Part shown: positions 22,840-33,793 of the stretch, piece by piece
Position numbering within the stretch: the first letter of the stretch is position 1
How the letters are laid out: each line of letters opens with the position of its first letter
The notes under the pieces: model-generated
Database searches by the model: none
The model's input: only the letters and a program-made list of their open reading frames with translations
Told to the model about the DNA's origin: nothing
Position numbers and translations under genes: made by a program
From: Spirometra erinaceieuropaei
Taxonomy: Eukaryota > Platyhelminthes > Cestoda > Diphyllobothriidea > Diphyllobothriidae
DNA: 64,000 nucleotides
Assembly (NCBI GenBank): GCA_902702965.1
Contig: CACRXP010000432.1
Span: 454,821-518,820, forward strand
Reading direction: 5' to 3'

Positions 22840-22968
22840 GACCTGCCCAACCGGCGGAAGATATCAGCGTTTGTGAAGAGCCATACGGTGGTTGTGTTGG
22901 TTTCTAGGATAAGAAGGATAATTTCTTATCATTTTATCGATGCTTGGACGCCTGCAACTTTGAAAAAG
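22840..22968 (+). pseudogene. Cysteine-rich symmetric exon with in-frame TAG
   Basis: The acceptor tcctaatag precedes GA CCT GCC, and the exon reads PAQPAEDISVCEEPYGGCVGF, then TAG (22905-22907), then DKKDNFLSFYRCLDACNFEK, ending at G before gttcgc. Length is 129 bases, entered and left in phase 1. The cysteine pattern C-x6-C-x16-C-x3-C is the same type as the next exon (C-x5-C-x17-C-x3-C). The rest of the exon being intact suggests a recent loss, an error in the sequence, or an exon skipped in the mRNA. The donor gttcgc is weak. Confidence 0.5.
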
Positions 22969-23502
22969 GTTCGCATGCTTTTAAAAAGTTATAGCTATCG
23001 TTTTTTAATTGTTACACAACATTGACCGCTTTTCATGTTTTTAGTGCCTGGTTCGAAGCAGCTCCAAGGGTATTCCTGCACCAGTTATCGGACTCCATGC
23101 ACTCCCCTTAACTTTTATTACGTCCAGTCGTTTAAGAATCCTTTTCTTGAGTGGACTACTTGTCTTTAAACTTGTCATGCGCTTTACAAAGGTAACGCTG
23201 ATCGGTATTAAAAATCAGTGCCAATTTATAGTTGCTAGTAGAGATAGAGTGCGCATTTCCTATAAAAAGTATTAAAAAATTTTTTTTTCGCGTTATCGGA
23301 CTTGCGAGGGATGGTGATAATCAACCACAATGTTCATCAACAGCGTATTGCAACACACTGAACTATAGCAACAGCCATTTTACTTCATTGTTTTCTGAAT
23401 GATTTGCGCTCCCAATCTTATCCGTTTTCTTGATTGTGCATAACCGCAAAAAAGTGTCATCTGATTCTCCCGTTAATGTCATGTACCAAAATGGCATTTT
23501 AG

Positions 23503-23634
23503 ATGACGGAACCGTACCATTTAAGAACGAGATCTGCACGCAAGCAATGCAAAATTGTTTCGATTTCGAAAATGAAGATGGAACTCTGGATGCGTTTATT
23601 GGATGTTACATCGACTGCCAGATTGCTAAAAATG
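23503..23634 (+). CDS. Cysteine-rich symmetric exon (four-cysteine module)
   Basis: The acceptor ggcattttag precedes AT GAC GGA, giving DGTVPFKNEICTQAMQNC, FDFENEDGTLDAFIGCYIDC and QIAKN, with a donor gtagga after one base of the next codon. Length is 132 bases with both ends in phase 1. Pattern C-x5-C-x17-C-x3-C. The 22840, 23503 and 23713 exons share the closing C-x3-C and lie within 1.1 kb, which suggests local exon duplication. Function unknown; extracellular location is inferred from cysteine content only. Confidence 0.6.
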
Positions 23635-23712
23635 GTAGGAAATTGGTTTGGCTAACACACGATTAAATATCCGTTGTTATTGCTTACCGTTTTTTCAAAC
23701 TTGTTTTTTTAG

Positions 23713-23862
23713 ACAATGAAACACATATAAGTCGTGCATACATTTGCAATCCTACATCTCGTGCGTGCATTGAAACGGAATTCTTCATCTCATCGGGAGA
23801 TCCAAACCCAGCCCTCAAATTGCGGAAGTGTTACAAAGAGTGTGCTAGTCCTGGTGGCACAG
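23713..23862 (+). CDS. Cysteine-rich symmetric exon (four-cysteine module)
   Basis: A strong poly-T acceptor (tttttttag) precedes AC AAT GAA. The exon reads NETHISRAYICNPTSRAC, IETEFFISSGDPNPALKLRK, CYKECASPGGT, then donor gtaatt after one base. Length is 150 bases, phase 1 to phase 1. The start (C-x6-C) and end (C-x3-C) match its neighbours. Only 78 bases separate it from the previous exon, a short but acceptable flatworm intron. Confidence 0.65.
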
Positions 23863-24369
23863 GTAATTGTATTATGCATTAAAACGCGTTTCACCATAGA
23901 AAATGCGTTAAGCTAATTAAATTAATTACAAAAACCTCAACGAATATGCTCAGAATATTTGAAAACAGATAAAAAAGAACTAAATAGCATTACATAAGCC
24001 CCGTCATTTTGGCAGTAGTATTTTCCTGGGTAAAACTGGGTTGTTCATTGGTGCTTTGTCAGAAAGTGGTCCAAAAAATAAATTTATCCAATTTCACTTG
24101 CGTGCTATAGCACTTGGTCTGATATGCTATAGTCATTTTTGTAGAAAATACCAGCTAGGATACTAATTGTGGCAGCTCTTCACGGCTGCATCCTTTTAAA
24201 TTAAAAGATGAGTGTTTCATGCCAAATTGTGCAACAGTTCAGCAAATGCGGCTAGACAATTCAGTCTTAATTGCTGAAACAGGGATTTATTTTCCCGGTC
24301 GCGATTCATTTAGAAGCCTATTGTGTTTTCCATTATAACGCCGTCTCATTTTTTTGCAAAATATAACAG

Positions 24370-24498
24370 AAACAGAAACCAGTCAGAAACCTGTATTTTT
24401 CAAATGTGATGTGAACATCAAGACATGCACGCCATGCAACGAGGAAGACGAAGGCTGTTCTGACTTTCCAGCTTGTGATGATAACTGCAAGAATATTT
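24370..24498 (+). CDS. Six-cysteine acidic module, exon A
   Basis: Acceptor aatataacag, then AA ACA GAA. The exon reads TETSQKPVFFKCDVNIKTC, TPCNEEDEGCSDFPACDDNC, KNI, and ends in T before gtgagt. Length is 129 bases, phase 1 to phase 1. Cysteine spacing is C-x6-C-x2-C-x6-C-x5-C-x3-C, shared exactly by five further exons at 30041, 34869, 35814, 38322 and 39093. The loop before GCSDF is acidic in most copies. Six cysteines could form three disulfides, so an extracellular module is likely. Confidence 0.8.
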
Positions 24499-24504
24499 GT
24501 GAGT

Positions 24505-25560
24505 GGTTTGACCTTGTATAAATTAGATTTAGCCTTGTTCACATAAATCACTAAACTGTATACCCAAGCTTTTCTGATGCGCATTTTGGGATCACTACTT
24601 TGAACGGTAGCGCATTAATTTAGCCAACAGTTTTTTTTCTCTTTTGAGGCGCCCGAGTCAAGACAAACTGTGGTATATTTCACTACAGACATTTCCACGG
24701 TTTTAATTAAGGCAATACAAAAGTGGATTTTCAAAAGCCGATAAGTGCTGCGCTGTCATGCGAGTCCTTTAGTTTGCATGCTAGTGCATTAGTCTGTGTT
24801 GCAGCATAAAAGTCGGCGTCTAACGGAATAAACCATGGCAGTAGTCGATTGCAGATTGCAGTTAAGACTTATCTTAGTATTTTGCTGCATTTCTTTTACC
24901 AATCTCATTTTGGTATTTACAACAATGACGCTGTATTTCTACTTAAACTGCAACCGCGCATCAATTGACCGAGGAGCGTACTCTGCATGCGCTATAGAAG
25001 TTGCCATATAACTGACCATAAACGTTAAGAAACTCCACTTAGGAGCTATACTACACAACTGCTCGACGGCATCTGATGCTTGATGCGATTCCGCATTTGG
25101 TTCGCAGTTTATAAAAAATACCGAACGCAGTAGGCATCGTAGTGTATCATCCGCGATACATACTAATTTGACAAACTCTGTTTTTGCCTTGTTCCTTCCA
25201 TATATCCCGAAAGGTAGTTACTGAAAGAGTATGTTCACGCATGCAATTGTCCGCTCAGTGAGTGGTTGAATCGATCAATATGCCTCGAATTAGCGGACAG
25301 CGACATTCACACTTTTATGTGTTTATCACCTTGACAAGTGCTTTTTGAACAACCCTGCCATTTAGCCTGCTTTGATAAGAGGACGTTTATCATGGGGAAT
25401 GATTTCACAGTGTCCATTGACAAGTGCTGTTTACCGTGTCATGAGTCTGCTGCCTTTCTTAGTTAGACACAGGATTTGAACGTTTCTATAAGCAAAATCA
25501 TTTTGAATTCAGTAAGCGAATATTATATCTATGGTCGTTAGGTTTGCGTTAAGCTTACTA
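24505..25560. other. Intron-like sequence, no feature recognised
   Basis: AT-rich with no module and no repeat arm recognised. A micro-exon-like 48-base segment before gtgagt at 25251 was considered and not accepted. Confidence 0.35.
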
Positions 25561-25566
25561 ACCCAG

Positions 25567-25735
25567 TTACAACCTGTCCGTGCATTCATTTAAAAAGTGG
25601 TGTTTGGTTGACCCCAGCGGTCGATGTAAAACCAAACTTTATGAACGTGAATGTAGATTAACATATACACCTATTACTACCAAAAGCGCCTTGGTGCGAT
25701 GCCGAACAAGCTGTTATGTCACAATACACATGTTT
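25567..25735 (+). CDS. Possible cysteine-rich exon, different phase
   Basis: The frame YNLSVHSFKKWCLVDPSGRC, KTKLYEREC, RCRTSCYVTIHMF ends at a strong donor gtaagt in phase 0. It shows a C-x3-C close (CRTSC) like the neighbouring modules. The acceptor is either acccag at 25566 (phase 2) or aaaaag at 25597 (phase 0), and neither has a good pyrimidine tract. The phases do not fit the phase-1 array, so it may be part of another transcript, like the phase-0 exons at 1987 and 2886. Confidence 0.4.
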
Positions 25736-25739
25736 GTAA

Positions 25740-27765
25740 GTAATCGGGTAATTAGGCGTGGAGACCATTGGTCGTGATTGATTCTATAGGAAGAAATGTA
25801 CTGCTTCATTGTTTTTGCTTAGAATCAGATATTTCGGCCTGACGTGGTTGAGGAGATGTATAGAGCATTTGGATCACGGCTGTTCATTTAGGCGTTTCTA
25901 CAGTCGAAGCGTGATTTCGGAAAATTTGTTTCGTTTGACACCGGATAATAACGTAGGTGTAGTACGCCACGTTCACATGATATGCCAAAGGCGCTATACG
26001 ACGTTGTTATCATTATCCTCAGCGCACCGACATTTTGGGGAGTAATTTGCCAAGAACTCAAAGTTGCATGATAAGTACCAGCTTAGTTATCAAGGAAATC
26101 AAACTCGGAGTGAGAATAGTTCAAATATGAGGGAGTGCTGTAGGTAGGTAATTCGTCTAGTTAACTTAATTATGGAAGGAATGTTCGACTTCATTATAGA
26201 GGCGACCGGCCGTGTACCAGCCAGATGAATTGTAAGTCCTTGCCCGAATGCGTAAGCAGTCAACCATAGTAAGTTGAACTTCTAAATGTGCAAAGTCGAA
26301 CTGAGGGTCTTGTTGAGTTTCAGCCGTGAATGTCACACCAAAGTTGAAGAAATGACTGGCAAACAAAATTATTAGCCACCATGATTCGTCAAGAACATGA
26401 AATTAATTCATTTCTAGTGAAAACCAAATTTCAGGAAAAAGTTGGCCGAAATTGCGAAATATGTTTTTGAAAAAAGTAGATTACTCAGGCGAGGTTGAAA
26501 CGTTGACTATCATGCCCCAAAAACAAGCAAAAGGTATACTTCATGAATACTTTTATCGATAAAAGCCAATGGGACGCCTCATGTGGATTAAAATCATTCT
26601 GGAGCTGACTACCTATTGAACTCATTAATGTGCCCACTTATTCGGTTAGACGAATGCAAAGAAATTACGACTTGCTAGGAAATAACGGTAGAAAATCCTT
26701 TTTTGTGCGTATGTTTCATAAAATATATTTAATTTACACCGAAATTAAAAAATCCGTGCATAATTTCAAGGTAATTTGGCAGTAATATTTACCGTGGTAG
26801 ATCAATAAGATGTACATTCCAAAGCCAGCATCATGTCTATTATAATATATCACAGGAATGGTTATTGAAAATCCAAAAGCATTGAAGTACGTCTTACTAG
26901 TCAAAGGCCCAGTTCAGCTGTCATAAGTGATTTCATCTAAGAACAAAGCTTAGGGTCGTCCGTCAACGACCCACACAGCCCATTATATACCCATAATCCA
27001 AATCATTTTATGCGATTGATATAAGACAAAGTTCAATTGGGGGTTCCCTTGGGTCGAAATTAAGGAGCGAAGCAAATTGTATGATGAAAGCAGTAGATAG
27101 TGAAATCTCGATCCTCTTTCAACTGAGCATGCAGAATTATACTTACGTATTCATTAAGGATCCGCCTTCTAGGCGTGTTTTTAATTCATTTGGTAGGCGA
27201 CACCTCAAGGAGAACCAGAAAAAAAGGACTGAATTCAAGCGCAATGCCTGGGATGGACCGAGGGTACTCCAGCTCTTTACATATCCACCATAAGTATGAA
27301 TGACGCATGAGATGCTGGATGCGTCAGAATTATGACGTCGGCCAAATCAGCCTTCGACGCGTCAAGATAAGACTTTTAGGCGTGTGCGGACAAGCATTTA
27401 GGCGGATACAAGCAGTAGCCACTTTGGAAAGATTTAGCTAGCTGTGTCCCCCGGTTTCAGAAACTGCTTAAATTATTGCTCAAACCTAAGTAATCGGGAT
27501 TTGGGAACGACATCGACGTTTGCGTCTGGAGCAATATTGTGAAAATAATCGATCGGTTGAAGGTGACATCACGTAACACATTTCAAGAGGTGCTGATGAC
27601 AAAATGCCGTTCGTCAAACTCTCATTGTAAGATATTGATAGTGTTCATCGCTGATAAAGTTTCACATAGAGGAATTTTCCATGCATACATGCAGAATATG
27701 TGTACAAAATAATGCGTTATGCACACTCTAGGGAGAAGTAAGAACATATGGGTGTCACAAGGTAG
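25740..27765. other. Intron-like sequence, no feature recognised
   Basis: Short frames on both strands; none has cysteine motifs, splice bounds or mobile-element signatures. Confidence 0.35.
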
Positions 27766-27769
27766 TGTT

Positions 27770-28095
27770 AGTGACCTTACTCATGAAATGTGTCGAAATT
27801 TACGAATGATTCACAATCACTCGCAAACTGACATCATTTCATGAGTCCAATGTCTATGTTAATTGAGTACAAGTTTAAAGGAATTAAAAACATAAAAGAA
27901 ACATTAAAGGCAGTGCTTCGTTGTTTAGAAATTCCGAATTATTTTGAATAGCCCCGAAAAGGTCAGAAATGGCTCTCATTTAGAAAACATCGTTTTTAAA
28001 TGTATATAACGCATTCTCATACAAGAAACAAAGTAAATATGAACGTAGACATAAAATAACGTCTAGTAATAGTGCTTTTGCAAAGCTTACATCTA
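27770..28095 (+). repeat. Foldback-family arm
   Basis: It opens TTAGTGACCTTACTCATGAA, then ATGTGTCGAAATTTACG, AATCACTCGCAAACTGACA, TTTCATGAGTCCAATGTCTA, followed by about 250 bases that match 53750-54060 and 57230-57520. The partner arm is not present here. It sits directly before the terminal exon at 28178. Confidence 0.6.
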
Positions 28096-28177
28096 AGCAT
28101 CGTTAATAAGCAGTGTGATGTTATATATGACGGTTTGTGCATACATTCTGATTAAAGATTCCAAAACATTTTTCCAG

Positions 28178-28323
28178 TGAGTATTGTTGATTTTGGCGCA
28201 ATTGAAGTAAATGGGATGAAGTTCAACAGGATAAGCTGCGATCTGCTTGATTTTACCGATGCGGACGTCGCAGCAACAAAGGTTTTCATAAGTTCACATT
28301 CTATGATGCCGGTCGGTTCCTAA
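28178..28323 (+). CDS. Possible terminal exon of unknown protein
   Basis: A good acceptor (catttttccag) leads in phase 1 into SIVDFGAIEVNGMKFNRISC, DLLDFTDADVAATKVFISSH, SMMPVGS and stop TAA at 28321-28323. AATAAA (28322-28327) overlaps the stop. Phase 1 fits the upstream symmetric exons, so it could be an alternative 3' end of that gene. It has a single cysteine and does not resemble the modules. A donor-like AAG gttttc inside makes an internal exon possible. Confidence 0.4.
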
Positions 28324-28549
28324 TAAATTTAAATAGAACTGACAGGCGTGATCGTAAACGTGCCATTTTGGTATATAGAGAGAACATTTTTCCGTTAACA
28401 TAATTTAAACTTTTTGGTTGTTTTTGATTGACAACCCCGACCCTTAAGACAACAGGAAGTGATGCTCGGCTATCAGTTAGATATTCAGAGAGTCAACACG
28501 GATGTCATACGAGGCCATACCTGTCGTATAATCCCTTAACTACGTACAG

Positions 28550-29527
28550 GGCTTGACCTATCTCATGAAATTTTGTCAAAATTCTCAAAGTTGTTTTAGA
28601 TTAGTAAGGATTACTTGGTCGCGGTTGTGATAATGATTATCTTAAGGCATACTCTTATAAAATTTTATACTCGCCACGATGTCCGCTTTTAAATGCACTT
28701 CTTTTTAATCTCCTTTAGAAAGCGTGTTCGGTAAAAAATAACTACTTAGGTAGCATGCATTTTTTCCATTGATTTTCGATGGTCTCGGAAATTCAAATAT
28801 ATTTTATAGAAACCACAAACAAAAATATTCGTTCTTTATTTAGTCAATAGAGAATCACGTCTTCTTTATATTTTATACTTACTTAATTAGGTTTGAAAAA
28901 AGGTTTCTAGTTGCCGACAAATTTGGAGCCTGATCATTCGTTGAATTAGCACTTAGTGATTACACTCTACAAGGTGCATGCGTTCTGCGCAAAGAAAATC
29001 TCATATTTTTATATGTCGTTGAATAGATATCATATAGGCTCCATAAAACTTTGCAATGGATGCAGACCACGTTGTACATTTAATTAAGAGCAGTGGTAAA
29101 CGTCCAGGTACGATGCTATGTGAATGGACATCTCGCGGTTTTAAAAAGTCTCGTAATTAGAAACTTTTTTAAGACCTTATTATACTCGATCCAAAAGTAA
29201 GAAAATATAAAGAAGACGTGATTCTTTATTAATTGACTAAAAGAAAGCATATTTTTGTTTGCGGTTTATATAAATTATATTTGAATTTCCACGATCATCG
29301 AAAATCAATGGGAAAAATGCATGCTACTTAAATAGTCTTTTTTACCGAGCACGCTTTCTACAGGAGATGCAGAAGAAAGGCATTTAAAAGCCGACATCAT
29401 GCCGAGTCCAAAATGTTATAAGAGTATGCCTTAAGATAATCAGTGTCACAACCGCGACCAAGTAATCCTTTCTAATCGAAAACACATTTCAGAATTTCAA
29501 CCTACATTTCATGAGTTAGGTCACGCA
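28550..29527. repeat. Foldback element with about 400-base inverted arms
   Basis: The left arm starts TTGACCTATCTCATGAAATT and the right arm ends ACATTTCATGAGTTAGGTCA. Inside, the left blocks GATAATGATTATCTTAAGGC, CGTGTTCGGTAAAAAATAAC and AATCACGTCTTCTTTATATT recur as reverse complements on the right (GCCTTAAGATAATCAGTGTC, TTTTTACCGAGCACGC, AATATAAAGAAGACGTGATT). No transposase is encoded. Confidence 0.85.
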
Positions 29528-29529
29528 AT

Positions 29530-30038
29530 GTAGGTGCGTTTACGTTGCGTGATAATGCCCACATTGTGTGACTGCCAATGGTAGCGACACTCATCGAATT
29601 CGCATGCACACCTATTAACCGTCAAATACAAGCCGCGAACAGCTGTAAAACAGTAGCACGACCGAAATTCATGTAGTTATCATTCTTTTTCAATTGGTAT
29701 TATCACCTGTATTAGAGTGGTGACGGAACGGCAGACTAGGATTCCCAAATAACACCTACGTTGGACGCTGACCAGGCAAGCAGCTGTGATAGGTTGTCGT
29801 CCGTGGAAACTCATAATCTCAGCACATGTGTGCAAATCACGCCTGCAGCCGCACGACAAAAAAAACGATTGGTTAGAATTTAGCCTAGTATAGCTGATAC
29901 CGGCGACTGACAGTGAGCATGATGGAAACAGAAAAGCGGCGAGTAAAAGTGCCACTGCGATACCGCATGGTCGTGCAGAAACTGTTTGTGTTTACACTCT
30001 AACACCATGCCTTAATTTCCCAACCCTTAATGACTGTC
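29530..30038. other. Intron-like sequence, no gene seen
   Basis: A minus-strand frame at 29680-29955 looks leader-like but lacks an ATG (it starts at GTG) and any splice partner, so I leave it out. Confidence 0.35.
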
Positions 30039-30040
30039 AG

Positions 30041-30163
30041 ATGTCACTTCGAGGACAGTACATTTAAAGTGTGATATGGAATCGAAGTCCTGCGAACCAT
30101 GCGAAAACGACGATGAAGGATGTTCTGACTTTCCCAGTTGTGACCACAGCTGCAAAGGTGATG
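30041..30163 (+). CDS. Six-cysteine acidic module, exon B
   Basis: The acceptor tgactgtcag precedes AT GTC ACT. The exon reads VTSRTVHLKCDMESKSCEPC, ENDDEGCSDFPSCDHSCKGD, then G and gtgagt. It is 123 bases, phase 1 to phase 1, with the exact C-x6-C-x2-C-x6-C-x5-C-x3-C spacing. Its ENDDEGCSDF loop is closest to exons A and D. Confidence 0.8.
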
Positions 30164-30360
30164 GTGAGTGCTTAACTGCGTAATTTAATTTAAACAGCTG
30201 CGTTGGCGGAGGCGTTATGTAAGACCTGTTAACAAATAATTCCATCTATATGTACTACTAGTCGCTGTGCGACTGCATGCGAGGGTTCTAGTATGAGCCC
30301 CAAGGCACAACGGAAAGAGCATGTTACGTAACCTGATCGGCGAGCGCCCACTATCATAAT

Positions 30361-30428
30361 ATATATATATATATATATATTCACTCAGGAATGTCGTATC
30401 CGCTCTGATATATATATATATATATATT
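30361..30428. repeat. Two TA microsatellites flanking a 27-base spacer
   Basis: TA runs at 30361-30380 and 30407-30428 flank a short unique spacer. Confidence 0.85.
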
Positions 30429-30829
30429 TGACTGTATTTCAGTTAAATTTTAATTTGCGTGTGTGTTTAGAAATTTATGCTAGTGACAGGCCTTATGTCT
30501 TATTCGTATTCATACGATTTTTTTGAACGGCAGTTATAGCTTTAACTACACAGATAGGAGAAAAACATGATAGACATGTTAGTAAAAACGAGTAAACTCT
30601 CTTCAGCGGATCCGCATTGCCAACACAACATCTTTCCTGGTTGCGTAGTTATACAATTTGCGCAAAATATATAAAAAGCAATTTCATGGAATGTTACCCG
30701 ACAATATAAAAAATGGATTCATATTTTAAGTAGATTAATCAACTTAAACTGTTTTATCGGTTATTGGGCAACACAATCCTGGGATATATCAATCACAATT
30801 GTAGCATTCAATTGAAGCATTCCCCTTTG

Positions 30830-31051
30830 CGTGACATTCAAAACATATGGAGGGCGACAGTATTTCGAGAGCCAATTATCAGCTGTCCACATAACGCCAT
30901 TTACTTGCTGCCTCGCCGAAGTTTCAATATTGCCCATGCACTTGCCAGCACATATCTAGAGGACGTATTTTTAAAACTTGTAGAAATATTCAGTGATTTA
31001 GACAAACCAAAAATCGGAAATATCATTAATAAAGTGAGAAAAAAATGGTAA
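30830..31051 (+). CDS. Small ORF of unknown function, copy 1
   Basis: The frame runs from HSPLRDIQNIWRATVFREPI through SCPHNAIYLLPRRSFNIAHA, LASTYLEDVFLKLVEIFSDL and stops after NKVRKKW. The copy at 33794-34016 keeps the same frame with almost no amino acid change, but the duplication is young, so this does not prove selection. The upstream parts of the two copies differ, so the true start is unknown. I do not recognise the protein. A remnant of a transposon gene or a cellular exon are both possible. Confidence 0.35.
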   Translation, partial: RDIQNIWRATVFREPIISCPHNAIYLLPRRSFNIAHALASTYLEDVFLKLVEIFSDLDKPKIGNIINKVRKKW

Positions 31052-31109
31052 TCCGTCTAACATAACTAAAAATCACGTTACGCCGCAAACACCATAGTAC
31101 ATACAGTAG

Positions 31110-32068
31110 ATGTTCTAACTCATGAAATTTCATCAAACATTTCGAAATGCGTTCTCGTTTCGAGAAGATAAATTAAGAAGTGCTGTAAAACTGATCATGA
31201 TGCACCATAAATCTATAATGATCTAGTTAACCCAGGGTGTCGGAATTTGAAAAAAACGTATTTTTGTCTGCGCGCAAGATCTGTGCCCTGCAAAAAATTA
31301 CTACTGTTGCAGTATGCAATTGTATCATTTATTTTCAAAGTCCTTAAATATTGGAGTAAATTTCATGGAAAACATGCATAAAAATATTCATCCTTTTACT
31401 TATTTGGCAGAAAATCCCGTCTTCTTCCAATTTCATACTCAAAAGAAGAGTATAAATCAGTTTTAAAAAAGTTTCTAATTGTGACATTTTAAAACCGTTA
31501 AATGCCCGTTCATGAAACGTCATGTATTTGCATTTACGAATGCGGCTTGTAAATTTAACAATATTTCTTAAATCCACTGCTAACTTGTCTAAACCTTATA
31601 TAATGTCCTCTTAACAACGTTGAGAAATGCATGCATTTCCGTACACGGAAAATATACGGCTGGTAGATTTTAAACCCTAAATGCAATTGTAACAGCAGGT
31701 CAGGCTCAAAATTATTCCGGAATTAGAAAACATTTTTAAAGTGGAATTTTACTTTTTTGTATGAAATTGGAGGAAGACGTGATTTTCTACCGAATAAGTA
31801 AAAGAATAAATATGTTTATGCATGTTTTCCATGAAATATAATTGCATTTTCAAAGGCATCAAAAATCAATGAGACAATTACATGCTACTTAAGAAGTCAC
31901 TTTTGCTGAGTATAGATCTTGCATGCAGCCGAAATTAAGTTTAATCGAAAGCAGACACCATGGCGTAACCAGATCATTAGAGATTTTTGCTGCAACGTGC
32001 TTACTTTTACAACGCTTCTTAATTTATCCTTTCGAAACGAGAACGCACTTCGAAATTTTGGTTGACAT
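31110..32068. repeat. Foldback element, nearly complete
   Basis: The left arm begins TTCTAACTCATGAAATTTCA with CATTTCGAAATGCGTTCTCG; the right arm ends with CGAGAACGCACTTCGAAATT and TTGGTTGACAT. Inner blocks also pair: AAAATCCCGTCTTCTTCCAA and TTGGAGGAAGACGTGATTTT. The last bases of the right arm are missing where the second duplication unit begins at 32069. Confidence 0.8.
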
Positions 32069-33117
32069 ATGTCTTATTCGTATTCATACGATTATTTTGA
32101 ACGACAGTTATAGCTTTAACTACACAGATAGGAGACAAACATGATAGACATGTTCGTAAAACGAGTAAACTCTCTTCAGCGGATCCGCATTGCCAACACA
32201 ACATCTTTCCTGGTTGCGTAGTTATACAATTTGCGCAAAATATATAAAAAGCTATTTCATGGAATGTTAACCGACAATATAAAAAATGGATTCATATTTT
32301 AAGTAGATTAATCAAGTTAAACTGTTTTATCGGTTATTGGGCAACACAATCCTTGGATATATCAATCACGATTAGGTTTCAGCCTTCGACCGAGGGTCTT
32401 GCCGTCCACCTCCGTATAATATACCTCTTGACAATGTCAGTCTGTACGTTCCCAAATATGTTTGATCCCAAACACATTTAAAAACATTTTATGCAGAATG
32501 GATGCCCGTAATATGCATTTTATGCTCATATTGTTGCATAAAATGCCCTACTTCATTCTTCACTCGTGGAAGGAGTATCTTCAGACCATAAATATTTTCT
32601 AATTTTGCGACTTCTTAAGACACGTAACAGTCCACATATGGAATAAGGCATCGTCAAACGCATAAATGCTGCAAATAAAGCGGACGACTGGCTACCCATC
32701 GATTAACACATTTTATAAACTCATTAAATACTAATATTCATAGCAGAACCATATGATTCCCTTTACGCGGAAAGTCATAAGCTTGCATTTCAGAAAGCGA
32801 GAATACAATTTTAAAGGCAGATTGATGTAATAGACATTTAGTGATTACCAATTGTAATATTTCTTCACGTATATTATTTGGGAAGGACTAAATATTTCGC
32901 GTAATGTGTAATCAAAATAGTACGTATTGTAAACTTTTCTATAAGTAAAGTTGGGTTTGTAAGAATATAGAAAATCAATTAAACAGATCTTATGCAACAT
33001 ATCAATAAGGATAATGTTGCTTACTTGATGCAAATCAGTCTATTCAACGTCTATGGGCACATACCCGGATTTTTAAAAACATAAATATGTCGGCGGAGGT
33101 CCATCGGCCACAGCTGC

Positions 33118-33625
33118 CAACTGGCACCTAGTAGTATACCATAGGTTAAGGTGCTACCACATTAACAGCACAGGTACTAGTCAAAAGCCCATACACGCGC
33201 GTTTAGCCGAGGTTCTGCCGCTGCATGGCGCAGCTGCGAGTGGTTCGAATTGTTAGTGGTTCCCCAAGCATTCCCCGTCTGTTTTTTTCGGTGGATTCTC
33301 CTCTTTTTAAATTATACCGTTTTTAATTACTTAAAAAAATAAAACAGAAACTTGGAGTTTATCAGTTTATTCAAAGTATATAGGCCCAGACGAAGATTTT
33401 TATGTACGAGCCTATAAGTTTTGTCAAAACCGACATAATTCTTGTTCCAGGTTTATTTATGAGGAAAATAAAAAGTGACAAATTTTCAATTGAAATATCT
33501 ACCTAAAAACAAACGCAAAACGCTGGGACACCCACAGCCGAGTCAAAGGCCTCGCAGCTTGTCAGGCAGCGGCAGAATATCGGCAAAACAAGCATGTGCG
33601 GGCTTTTATTAATACCCTTGATGTT
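33118..33625. repeat. Inverted pair of SINE-body fragments
   Basis: On the minus strand 33240-33118 reads GCAGCGGCAGAACCTCGGC, GTGTATGGGCTTTTGACTAG, TACCTGTGCTG. On the plus strand 33565-33625 reads GCGGCAGAATATCGGC and CATGTGCGGGCTTTTATTAA. Both match GCGGCAGAATATGG and CACGCATGTATGGGCCATTT of 42860-42960 and 52160-52275. Confidence 0.6.
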
Positions 33626-33793
33626 AATATGGTATCACTTTTTCGACAAATATGTCGCTCTTTTAAACTGGAAACAGTGGTTAAATTGTTAAGCGATTAT
33701 GTCTAACAGTGCGGGGTTACGCGGTGAAGCTGGAAAAATGACAGGGAACATTTCGTTACTGACCTGCTCAAAGGGATTGCAGCATTCTTCTTT

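Larger units (their letters stand above)
30485..32068 (+). repeat. Segmental duplication, copy 1 (A block, ORF block, foldback)
   Basis: The A block (30485-30795), with GTCTTATTCGTATTCATACG and GATAGACATGTT, recurs at 32069-32370. The ORF block and the foldback that follow (30827-32068) recur at 33794-34432. The unit is about 1.6 kb and its second copy follows directly, although interrupted by an insertion. Identity is high, so the event is recent. Confidence 0.8.

Noticed and set aside
25209..25250. Possible cysteine micro-exon before gtgagt
   Set aside because: The acceptor side is weak and only one cysteine is encoded; it cannot be told from chance.
29680..29955. Minus-strand frame that looks like a signal peptide plus cysteines
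   Set aside because: It begins at GTG, not ATG; the nearest ATG is in another frame; no splice partner found.
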